This document shows positions 28,185 to 35,340 of a stretch of DNA of 64,000 nucleotides, in pieces. The stretch's first letter is position 1, and each line of letters begins with the position of its first letter. Source of the stretch: Aggregatibacter actinomycetemcomitans (GTDB lineage Bacteria; Pseudomonadota; Gammaproteobacteria; Enterobacterales; Pasteurellaceae); the NCBI RefSeq assembly GCF_003130205.1, contig NZ_NRDF01000006.1, positions 29,311-93,310 on the forward strand, read 5' to 3'. The notes under the pieces are model-generated. The model was not told where the DNA came from and made no database searches. It saw only the letters and a list, made by a program, of their open reading frames with translations. The position numbers were made by a program, and so were the translations under genes.

Positions 28185-28778
28185 ATGGCAAAAATCGGTT
28201 ACGCAAGAGTTAGTACTCAAAGGCAGGATTTAAGCGAACAAATCACTATACTCGAAAAATTTGGTTGTACAAAGATTTTTGCCGGTAAACACTCAGGTAA
28301 AGCCGATAAAAATCGAGAACAATTAGATGAATTACTTGATTATATTCGTGAAGGTGATGTTGTCGTTGTTACAAAACTTGACCGACTGGGACGAAGTTTG
28401 ACTCAGTGTTTAAATACTCTAGAACTGTTTAAAAAGAAAAAAATTGGATTTATTGCTGTTCAACAAGGAATTAATACGCAAACGCAAGACAACCCGATGG
28501 GGATGGCATTAATCCAATTGCTAGGCATTTTTGCGGAACTGGAGAGAAATTTCATTGTAGAGAGAACCCAAGACGGAAAACAGGCAAAACTTGCTGCCGG
28601 TAATAAAAATGCTTTAGGTGGTCGCCCTCCTAAGGTAACAGATAAAGTTCGTCGAGGGATTTACAGGGATTTTGCTAAAGGCTTATCCATCAATGATGTA
28701 GTTCTAAAATATAATTTATCCAGAGCTACAATTGCGAGACTAAAAGGGCAATTTAATCGTTCAAAATTTGCTCTTTAA
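28185..28778 (+). CDS. Serine recombinase (resolvase/invertase)
   Basis: A 197-residue small serine recombinase. The catalytic serine is residue 10 in IGYARVSTQRQD; the KLDRLGRSL box, the QGINTQTQDNPMG region and GIFAELERNFIVERTQDG follow, then a C-terminal helix-turn-helix (LSINDVVLKYNLSRATIARL). ATG at 28185 has GCGAGGA upstream; a TTG at 28167 is an alternative start. It would resolve or invert DNA between short recombination sites. No transposase accompanies it, so it may be a transposon leftover or an invertase acting on local DNA. Confidence 0.85.
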   Translation: MAKIGYARVSTQRQDLSEQITILEKFGCTKIFAGKHSGKADKNREQLDELLDYIREGDVVVVTKLDRLGRSLTQCLNTLELFKKKKIGFIAVQQGINTQTQDNPMGMALIQLLGIFAELERNFIVERTQDGKQAKLAAGNKNALGGRPPKVTDKVRRGIYRDFAKGLSINDVVLKYNLSRATIARLKGQFNRSKFAL

Positions 28779-29067
28779 TTCTGTAGGATATCATAAATAC
28801 CTAAGCTCTCTCCCGAATTGTAGGATGCCCTTTGTAAGGGAACGAAAATTCCTAACCATTTGTAAAAACAGAAACTCATTGTTCCACTTAGTAAAGGAAA
28901 GTGGATATCTTGTAACGATATCATGTAATACAAGTAAAAATAAGGCATCTCATGCCCCAGTCCATCATGCCAATCCAAAGCATTAACAATAATTTTTGAC
29001 TATCAATGATTTCTTAGTACCGCAATTACAAACCAATTTTAGCCCTGATGATAGAGCAGTTTGTATT
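28779..29067. other. Intergenic region after the recombinase
   Basis: Two overlapping opposite frames of about 70 codons exist here but have no ribosome site and no credible composition. A recombination site for the adjacent serine recombinase would be expected in this stretch; I could not define one by eye. Confidence 0.35.
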
Positions 29068-29118
29068 AGATAACTATTTTGTATAGTTATCTTGTTCTTA
29101 TTATTTATTTATTATAAT
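29068..29118 (+). promoter_or_regulatory. Operator palindrome overlapping a promoter
   Basis: AGATAACTAT (29068-29077) and ATAGTTATCT (29083-29092) form a perfect 10-bp inverted repeat with a 5-base spacer. It runs into a TTGTTC (29092-29097) and TATAAT (29113-29118) pair, 15 bases apart, ahead of the gene at 29151. Binding here would block RNA polymerase, so it fits autorepression by the next gene's product. Confidence 0.6.
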
Positions 29119-29150
29119 ATTGATATATCATCTATAAAATTATTGGTATT

Positions 29151-29558
29151 ATGATAAATATGACTCTTGTTTTACGTTCTGCCCCACTGATATCTATTGA
29201 TATAGATAATGCATTAAAAGAAAAACAGCTGACATTGAGTGATTGTGTTACACAGTTTGATTCATTTTATTCTTCAGCTATTAGAAATGGTGAAATCATG
29301 CCTTTGAATAAAGATTTCATACAGCGAGTTAGAAAGGGAAAATATAAGGTGGTTACTAACAGAATAATACAGCTTTGTAAATTTTTACATATCAATCCAT
29401 ATGAGACGCCTTCATCAAAAATAGCAATTTCAGAATTGAGAAATATTGAAAAACTGATATGCGAACATCCTGAGTTAGAAAAAAGAATAGCTCAATTCTT
29501 GCATGAAGCATATAGCTTAGTGAAATATGGAATAAATATTAAGTCATCAACAAATTAG
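29151..29558 (+). CDS. Putative DNA-binding regulator of the methyltransferase cassette
   Basis: A 135-residue protein with a helical region (KDFIQRVRKGKYKVVTNRIIQLCKFLHIN, described piecewise: FIQRVRKGKY, TNRIIQLCKFL, HINPYETP) that resembles the helix-turn-helix of Xre-like regulators, where the LHIN-PYE turn follows the last helix. It lies 16 bp ahead of the methyltransferase gene and behind an operator-promoter, the arrangement of controller (C) proteins in restriction-modification systems. ATG at 29160 is an alternative start; neither has a strong ribosome site. The function is inferred from context. Confidence 0.55.
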   Translation: MINMTLVLRSAPLISIDIDNALKEKQLTLSDCVTQFDSFYSSAIRNGEIMPLNKDFIQRVRKGKYKVVTNRIIQLCKFLHINPYETPSSKIAISELRNIEKLICEHPELEKRIAQFLHEAYSLVKYGINIKSSTN

Positions 29559-29574
29559 ATAATTAGAGGATAGG

Positions 29575-30837
29575 ATGAAATTTATTGATTTATTTGCTGG
29601 TCTGGGAGGGTTCCATGTCGGCTTATCTAATAATGGACATCAATGTGTATTTGCTTGTGAAATTGAACCGGATTTAAGGCAGATTTATAGAGAAAATTAT
29701 GGGCTGGAACCATTTGATGATGTGACGAAAATTGATGTAACTCAGGTTCCTGAGCATGATATTATTTGTGCAGGATTTCCTTGTCAGCCTTTCTCTTTGG
29801 CTGGAAAAAAGAAAGGTGCAGAATGCCCGAAATCAGGAAAACTAATAGATTATGTTGTAAAAATTGCTCAATTTCACTCTCCTAAGTTTATTTTCTTAGA
29901 AAATGTACCCAATATACTAAATATTGCAGAGGGAAGTTTCTGGCAATACTTGATACAATCTTTTGAAAGTGTTGGTTATACTTTACACTATAAAATAATT
30001 TCTCCTACTGATATTGGTATTCCTCAAAATAGAAAGCGGATCTTTATTGTTGCCGTTCGTAATGATTTTAATCAAGGGAAATTTGATTGGCCAGATATGT
30101 CTCATTGTGGGCAAATCAACTTAGTTGATGTTCTTGAAAAGGCCGCATTGTCTAAAAAGCTGGAACCACGTAAGGAAAAATTACTTAAACATTGGCAATT
30201 GCTTTTAGATGCGTTGCCACATGGCGATATGGGGGCTATATCTATTGTTGCTCCTGAGTTCGGTGCAACTTATCCATATGATTTTCGTAAATTATCTTTA
30301 CAGGAAATGAAGAAATACAAGGGATCGTATGGACAAGATTTATCAAACTGTTTAACTTGGCAGGAGATCTTAGAAAAATTACCTGCGTATACCAGAAAAG
30401 AACACAAGGTTGCTGATTGGATCCTGAAATCAGTGAAATATTCAAGAAAGCTCTATTTAGAGAATAAATGCATATGTAAGAGATGGGCTACATCTCTTGA
30501 TAAAGATAATAATAGTTGGCAAATATTGGAGTGGAGAGGAGAACCTAATGAGAGAAATATTTATAGCCATTTAGTACAATTTAGAGCGTCTGGAATAAGA
30601 GTATTGAGATCGAATATTGCTCCCTCTCTCATTTCTATGACACCAACTCAAATTCCAGTGATCCCTGCTGAATCACGCTACTTCTCTGCATATGAGGCTG
30701 CAAAATTACAACATCTTCATCATCTAAAAAAATTACCATCAAATACAATTAAAGCTTTTCGAGCATTAGGCAACGCTGTAAATGCTAAAATTGTTGAGAA
30801 ACTTACACAAAATATTTCTCAATTGGCTATAGAGTAA
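29575..30837 (+). CDS. DNA cytosine-5 methyltransferase
   Basis: A 420-residue C5-cytosine methyltransferase with all core motifs in order: I FAGLGGF (7-13), IV GFPCQPFS with catalytic Cys70, VI ENV (110-112), VIII QNRKR (151-155), a target-recognition region of over 200 residues, and X RALGNAVNAKI near the C-terminus. GAGGATAGG precedes the ATG. The motif set is complete, so it should be active; the target sequence cannot be predicted. It lies between a putative regulator and a MORC-like ATPase gene 32 bp downstream. No classical restriction endonuclease is present nearby. Confidence 0.92.
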   Translation: MKFIDLFAGLGGFHVGLSNNGHQCVFACEIEPDLRQIYRENYGLEPFDDVTKIDVTQVPEHDIICAGFPCQPFSLAGKKKGAECPKSGKLIDYVVKIAQFHSPKFIFLENVPNILNIAEGSFWQYLIQSFESVGYTLHYKIISPTDIGIPQNRKRIFIVAVRNDFNQGKFDWPDMSHCGQINLVDVLEKAALSKKLEPRKEKLLKHWQLLLDALPHGDMGAISIVAPEFGATYPYDFRKLSLQEMKKYKGSYGQDLSNCLTWQEILEKLPAYTRKEHKVADWILKSVKYSRKLYLENKCICKRWATSLDKDNNSWQILEWRGEPNERNIYSHLVQFRASGIRVLRSNIAPSLISMTPTQIPVIPAESRYFSAYEAAKLQHLHHLKKLPSNTIKAFRALGNAVNAKIVEKLTQNISQLAIE

Positions 30838-30869
30838 ATTTTTATACCTACTAAGTAGAGGATAATACC

Positions 30870-32525
30870 ATGCTAACGGAACCTAAAACATTTGAAGTTG
30901 ACGTTTCTCCAGAGATGCAACTCTATAAAATTTTACAGAAACAATCTTATGAAATTGAGACCGCCTTAGCTGAGTTTTTAGATAACTCAATACAATCCCT
31001 TATTGACTATAAGGGAACTCATAAGAGAACTCAAAAAGAAGATTTATTACTATTTAAAATAGAAATTGATTCGAAAAATAAAAAAATAACAATAACTGAT
31101 AATGCATTCGGTATTAATCGTGAGAATTTTCAACGAGCTATTCGTGTCGGGCATAGATCGGGGTTTTCACATGGGAAAGATAGTTTATCTGTTTATGGCA
31201 TAGGCTTAAAATCGTCAGCTATTTGGTTTTCTGACACGTGGTCTATTGAAACTACAGCTATTGGACATGGAGAAAAACTAACTGCTGAATTTGATTTGAA
31301 TAATTTATTAGCGACGGGACAGCAATGTATTGTTGTTAATAGTGAACCATGCGAAGAAAGAGAGCATTATACAAAAATCTCTATTTTAAACTCTATGAGA
31401 AATTTACCTGAGGAGTATTATAGAGATACAGTACTTCCTTATTTACAAGAGACTTTCTATAAGTTTCCTTTTTTAAAATTAGAGATTATTTATGATAACT
31501 TAGTCCTACATACGGATAAAGCGCATGTTTCTACTCCCGCTCCTCTTATTAGCCCTATTGTAGATCGAAATCATCAATTTAGTGGTGATAATGTGGTTTG
31601 GAAGAAGCTAATTGATTTAGATTATGCTGGACGACAAGTAAAAGGATTTATTATGATTATGGATAAAGGTGGATATAAACAACCAGGGATTAGGTTATTT
31701 CGAAATAATAGGGTTATTAATGGCACCTCAGCAAAAAGAAATGTTCCTAATAGCCTTTATCAAACTTCAAATAAATATTCTGCCCAAAGGATATATGGTG
31801 AACTGCATTTAGATGATTTTCCTGTTAACTTTATGAAGACAGGATTTGATGAAAATCTTGACGGTTTGTATCGGCTACTTCATTCTGAGTTAAAAGGTAA
31901 TGGTAGAGAACCGGATTTTTTAGCTCAGGCAGAAAATTATAGAGCTAAGCAAGATAAGCGTTCGACTAAAGAAAGGATGACAGCAGAACAAAATGAGAAA
32001 AACGCTCTGGTAACAGATAATTCTGGCAATACTAAATTATCTTCTGATAATTCTATTAAGAATAAAAAAAGCTCAAATGTGACAGTGTTAAGTGAAAAAA
32101 ATCCACCTATTCCAGAGAAGATGCCTGAAAATATTGAGTATTCCAAAAAGGTTAGTGAGGCGTTAGATTCGTTGGAAACGAAAAAGCTAAGACGCTTTTA
32201 TGATTCGTTGTGTCGCATTTCTTTAACCAAAGATCCTCTGTTAGCCTATGTTTGCGCCTGGTCTTTTTTTGAGTCGTTAAAATCATATCTTAAGAAAGAA
32301 GCAAACACGACGGATTTTCCAAGCTTTTTTAATCAATACATTATTAATATTGTTGAAAATAAGGTAGATAGAAAACCTTATACTCAAGCATTAAGTGAAA
32401 TCCATGTAAAAGGAAATTTATGTAAGCATGATGGAAATTATGAAACAATTAATGCTCAGCAATTAGCTGTCGATTTTAAATTATTGGAGAATTTGATATT
32501 AAAAGTTATTAAAATTAATGTGTGA
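30870..32525 (+). CDS. MORC-like GHKL ATPase with HEPN-like C-terminal domain
   Basis: A 551-residue protein. The N-terminal GHKL (Hsp90/MutL/MORC type) fold has the N-box AEFLDNS (residues 34-40), G1 box DNAFGI (77-82) and G2 box YGIGLKSS (109-116), followed by a second domain with the conserved-looking GIRLFRNNRVI. A charged, low-complexity linker spans about 355-430. The C-terminal ~120 residues are helical and include VKGNLCKHDG (K514, N516, H520), similar in spacing to the R/K-x-N-x3-H motif of HEPN RNases. MutL/MORC ATPases are known partners in some restriction-modification systems. Here it may be the effector or sensor arm paired with the methyltransferase; that is inference. Confidence 0.7.
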   Translation: MLTEPKTFEVDVSPEMQLYKILQKQSYEIETALAEFLDNSIQSLIDYKGTHKRTQKEDLLLFKIEIDSKNKKITITDNAFGINRENFQRAIRVGHRSGFSHGKDSLSVYGIGLKSSAIWFSDTWSIETTAIGHGEKLTAEFDLNNLLATGQQCIVVNSEPCEEREHYTKISILNSMRNLPEEYYRDTVLPYLQETFYKFPFLKLEIIYDNLVLHTDKAHVSTPAPLISPIVDRNHQFSGDNVVWKKLIDLDYAGRQVKGFIMIMDKGGYKQPGIRLFRNNRVINGTSAKRNVPNSLYQTSNKYSAQRIYGELHLDDFPVNFMKTGFDENLDGLYRLLHSELKGNGREPDFLAQAENYRAKQDKRSTKERMTAEQNEKNALVTDNSGNTKLSSDNSIKNKKSSNVTVLSEKNPPIPEKMPENIEYSKKVSEALDSLETKKLRRFYDSLCRISLTKDPLLAYVCAWSFFESLKSYLKKEANTTDFPSFFNQYIINIVENKVDRKPYTQALSEIHVKGNLCKHDGNYETINAQQLAVDFKLLENLILKVIKINV

Positions 32526-32549
32526 AAGGGTTTTAAGTCGTAATTAAAT

Positions 32550-32589
32550 AAAAAACCTAACACGATTATAAATCTAAGTTAGGTTTTTT
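32550..32589 (+). terminator. Rho-independent terminator of the methyltransferase cassette
   Basis: AAAAAACCTAAC at 32550-32561 pairs with GTTAGGTTTTTT at 32578-32589. It lies 24 bp after the MORC-like gene and works in either direction. Confidence 0.8.
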
Positions 32590-32645
32590 TATTTATTAAC
32601 CAATGTGACGCTTTGGCATATGCGATTGCAAATTAATCTCTTTTT

Positions 32646-32790
32646 TTAAAATTTCATTAATTTCTGATCAACAAATCTTTTTAAAATTTGTTTAATTAAT
32701 GGCTGATAACCAATACCATGGTATTTGGCTATAAACTCTAAATTTTCAAGAATATCTTTTTGCATTCTTAAAGAAATTGCTTGCAATTGG
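32646..32790 (-). pseudogene. Truncated BrnA/CopG-type antitoxin remnant
   Basis: The minus strand encodes ISLRMQKDILENLEFIAK, then GIGYQPLIKQILKRFV, the C-terminal ribbon-helix-helix part of antitoxins whose usual form is ISLRLPxxLLxxIKxxA...YQxLI. The family N-terminus (about 40 residues with a WxxA phrase) is absent; the frame instead opens into unrelated sequence that includes a DNA uptake signal near 32858. It therefore looks like the tail of a broken antitoxin gene. No toxin partner lies beside it. Confidence 0.55.
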
Positions 32791-32900
32791 ATAACAGATC
32801 CCGACGGAAAAACTGTTCCCGCCGGGATGAAAATAAGAATGCCAAAATTGAACGGAAGTGCGGTCAAATTTTGGCATTGATGTGAAGGATCGTTGTTTAG

Positions 32901-33146
32901 TTAACGATGATGAAAAATGTGTAATGTATTTTCGTTTTTTTGACATACTTCCAAATAACGAAAATGTTGTCCGGAAGTAGCCGGCATTTTTACTAAAAAA
33001 CGAATTGATTCCGCATGGTTGGGGCGATTCTCCCACGCATTAATAGCTTGTGCAGTGATCGCATCTACCAATGCATCATCAATATGTTCTGCCTGATTTT
33101 TACTTAGATACCCGGCGAAACATTCTAACGTAAATTCAACTTTCAT
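32901..33146 (-). CDS. Hypothetical ICE protein
   Basis: An 81-residue protein, MKVEFTLECFAGYLSKNQAEH at the start. ATG at 33146 is chosen because GGAGA precedes it and the longer frame would run through a leader hairpin. It has the phrase AINAWENRPNHAESIRFLVKM. No family recognised. It belongs to the set of six small leftward ICE genes that share a GGGAAA/TTTCCC hairpin just upstream of the ribosome site. Confidence 0.6.
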   Translation of the reverse strand: MKVEFTLECFAGYLSKNQAEHIDDALVDAITAQAINAWENRPNHAESIRFLVKMPATSGQHFRYLEVCQKNENTLHIFHHR

Positions 33147-33164
33147 TGTGTTTCTCCAAAAACA

Positions 33165-33205
33165 GGGAAACACATCTCCTGTAAGGAAATATATTTCCCT
33201 ACAGG
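33165..33205 (-). promoter_or_regulatory. Leader hairpin, copy a
   Basis: CCTGTAAGGAAATAT pairs with the complementary ATATTTCCCTACAGG (33178-33205), with a GGGAAA at 33165. It lies 20-60 bp upstream of the ATG at 33146. It belongs to the GGGAAA/TTTCCC leader family seen before six small ICE genes. Confidence 0.55.
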
Positions 33206-33240
33206 GTGAAAGGCCCAATAACATTAAGACCGAGTATTAG

Positions 33241-33576
33241 TTACCAGTATAAATAGGCAAATGAACCACAGATGCCTATCACAAAAGCAATAAAAACGGC
33301 AATAGCTGATTTTTTTAGCCAATTCTTACGCATATCAATAATGCTCTCTTCGTATTCGGCTGCTTGATTATCCAATAGCATTTGTAGCTCATGAAATCTA
33401 CGCGCCTCTTCGGCCTCAATACTTCGATTGATACCATCAGTGACATCTTTGTATTTATGAGTTGCTTTTGCCTTAGCTTTAATGAATAAACGTCCAAGAC
33501 GTTGTCCGAAACGATAGGCTAGTGTTGGTTGAGGACTCGTGAGTGGAACAAGCTGTTCTACATTTGAGGATGTCAT
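33241..33576 (-). CDS. Hypothetical membrane-anchored ICE protein
   Basis: A 111-residue protein with a soluble, charged N-terminus, a coiled-coil-like stretch (EEARRFHELQMLLDNQAAEYEE, given in parts: EEARRFHELQ and LLDNQAAEYEE) and a C-terminal membrane helix (AIAVFIAFVIGICGSFAYLYW). Two ATGs are possible; 33576 has better spacing from AGGAGA than 33582. It is tail-anchored in topology. The gene is preceded by leader hairpin b and by the 140-bp structured element. The function is unknown. Confidence 0.6.
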   Translation of the reverse strand: MTSSNVEQLVPLTSPQPTLAYRFGQRLGRLFIKAKAKATHKYKDVTDGINRSIEAEEARRFHELQMLLDNQAAEYEESIIDMRKNWLKKSAIAVFIAFVIGICGSFAYLYW

Positions 33577-33626
33577 AGTCATTCTCCTGAGTTAATCGTT
33601 AAGAAAATTCCGAGAGAATGACAATT

Positions 33627-33651
33627 CCGAGGGAATTATCTTTCCCTTCGG
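33627..33651 (-). promoter_or_regulatory. Leader hairpin, copy b
   Basis: CCGAGGGAA (33627-33635) pairs with TTCCCTTCGG (33642-33651) apart from one bulge. It lies between the structured element and the gene starting at 33576, the same arrangement as copy f at 56895-56933. Confidence 0.5.
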
Positions 33652-33660
33652 AAGGTCTGG

Positions 33661-33800
33661 TTGAGATGGCATACCTACATTCCGTAGTGTCCCTTTCAGT
33701 ATGCTGGGAGCATTTGGGCTTTTGATTCTACTTACGCGTGGTAAGGCGTTGCTTCTCAAGAATCATGCAACTTTTAAGGGCTGCCTGAACAGCGTCTTAA
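33661..33800 (-). ncRNA. Structured intergenic element, copy 1
   Basis: This 140-bp element is clearly similar to 56949-57090. It contains a GGCATAC...GTATGCT stem, a small TAC...GTA stem inside it, a GTTGC...GCAAC stem and a GCTG...CAGC stem. In copy 2 several pairs differ on both sides so that pairing is kept, which argues for selection on structure. It occupies most of the 380-bp gap between divergent genes starting at 33576 and 33957. It could be an RNA leader or a single-strand-active promoter; the strand given is that of the adjacent hairpin-led gene. Confidence 0.55.
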
Positions 33801-33956
33801 TACCTTCATCATACGGAAGATGAAGTAGACGAAAAGATAAAACTGTTTTTTCAAATCGGATAATTATCCTGATTTTAAAATGAGTTTACGCTATCTCGAA
33901 TTTCCTCCTTCAGTTAATGTGCAGTCTAATATTAGGGCACTTATTTAAGGAATTGC

Positions 33957-34397
33957 ATGCACATCAATAAATGGCTTTTAACACTGAGTCTGACGAGTCA
34001 ATTCGTGTTGGCAAACAGTGTTGAAATAATCCCTTCCATTACGGTTTATACTACTCAAAATTATTCAATTACTCATCCTGAATTGGCTGACCAAATATAT
34101 TACCTGGATAGCGTTGAACAATGGGAAGACAAAATTAGCCGCCAATTAAGTCATGATCCGGCGCAGGCTCAACGACAGGCGCAACAATTTTTTAATTCTC
34201 CCGATTGGGTCAATTACCAAAACAAATTGAAATCCGCATATCAAGGCATCATTAGTGGTTGGCAAAATGGTATTAAAAAGGTTCCGGCGGTTTTGTTTCA
34301 ACATCCTAATACCGAAATTACTGTCGTTTATGGTGAAACGAATGTCTTGAATGCCAAAAAACAATGGCTGCGATGGTTCGAACAACAAAATAAGTGA
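33957..34397 (+). CDS. ICE conjugation protein, TIGR03757 family
   Basis: A 146-residue exported protein with a signal peptide (MHINKWLLTLSLTSQFVLANS). The phrases EIIPSITVYTT and the C-terminal AVLFQHPNTEITVVYG match the TIGR03757/DUF1525 family of PFGI-1-type ICEs. It is the first of three rightward T4SS genes. In related elements it is followed, as here, by TIGR03756 and TIGR03755. AAGGAATTGC supplies the ribosome site. Its role is unknown beyond involvement in conjugation gene clusters. Confidence 0.8.
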   Translation: MHINKWLLTLSLTSQFVLANSVEIIPSITVYTTQNYSITHPELADQIYYLDSVEQWEDKISRQLSHDPAQAQRQAQQFFNSPDWVNYQNKLKSAYQGIISGWQNGIKKVPAVLFQHPNTEITVVYGETNVLNAKKQWLRWFEQQNK

Positions 34398-34404
34398 GGT
34401 GAAC

Positions 34405-35319
34405 ATGTACTTGAAAAAACTCGGTTTATATGCGATTTGTTTTTCGCTATGTACACCTGCCGCCGGTTCTCTTAATACAGCGACCATTATGGCCTCCAGT
34501 GCGTCGCCGGATTGTATTGAATACAAGGTGGTCGGTACCTGTTTTTGGCTATTTTGTACACAATTTGGGTGCAAGGTAAGAACCTCAACAAAAGTGAAGC
34601 ACCATATCCCGGAAACGGTGGTATCAGCTTACAACCATGAAGGTCAGAATCCCTGGCAGGAAATGAACATGGTAAGCCAGGGCGTAAAAGGGGGTGAATA
34701 TCGCTCGCCACAAAAAAATTATACCCAACTAAATTTTAAAAATGTGGATGCCATTGGCCATCCGCAAGGGGCCATAAGCCAAATGCTAAATAGCACTGGC
34801 TATTACTGTCAGAGTCAGACAACGCCGTTTTTCCCCTATTTTTTGAGTAGTTTAGATTTCTTTGCTTGGCGCCAATCGATTCCCGAAATGTTTTATCCGG
34901 AAGCATTGGTTCCCGGCATGCGGGAAATCCGTGGCAATGGAGAAACCTGGGGAAATATTTTCCCGCGTAGTGGCGCTGTTACTCAGGTAGACGATTATAA
35001 GGCTTCAGCAGTTACCGCACACCGAGTCGCAGACTTCCTGACCCGCATGGGACAACCGCACATTTATATACCTACCGCAAAACAAGAACAGGGGCAAAAT
35101 GGTCATTGGTATCCGGAGCCGGTACAAGAGGGTGATATCCAAAATCATAAATGGCAGCAGCTTCATCCCCAATTATCTCAATCTTGTAGCATTTTCCCTG
35201 ATACACCGCAGAGTATGTTATCTGAGGACGGCAGTTATGCCTGGGCGTTATGGCGACCATATAAATGCTGTAAGCGCCGGGGGCAAACCTTCTTATATAG
35301 TATTGATTGGTCCAATTAA
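34405..35319 (+). CDS. ICE conjugation protein, TIGR03756 family (TraU-like)
   Basis: A 304-residue exported, cysteine-rich protein. ATG at 34405 (GTGAGGTGAAC upstream) is preferred over an earlier one at 34351, which would overlap the upstream gene and lack a signal peptide. The signal LKKLGLYAICFSLCTPAAG is followed by DCIEYKVVGTCFWLFCT and pairs of cysteines, as in TraU-like proteins that need disulfide bonds in the periplasm. It acts in pilus assembly or mating-pair stabilisation by analogy to F TraU. Confidence 0.82.
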   Translation: MYLKKLGLYAICFSLCTPAAGSLNTATIMASSASPDCIEYKVVGTCFWLFCTQFGCKVRTSTKVKHHIPETVVSAYNHEGQNPWQEMNMVSQGVKGGEYRSPQKNYTQLNFKNVDAIGHPQGAISQMLNSTGYYCQSQTTPFFPYFLSSLDFFAWRQSIPEMFYPEALVPGMREIRGNGETWGNIFPRSGAVTQVDDYKASAVTAHRVADFLTRMGQPHIYIPTAKQEQGQNGHWYPEPVQEGDIQNHKWQQLHPQLSQSCSIFPDTPQSMLSEDGSYAWALWRPYKCCKRRGQTFLYSIDWSN

Positions 35320-35340
35320 ATTCATCTATGGAGAATATAT

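Noticed and set aside
28775..28986. Two overlapping opposite frames of about 70 codons after the serine recombinase
   Set aside because: No ribosome site, odd composition (rich in Tyr/Phe/Cys on one strand) and no family likeness; probably chance frames.
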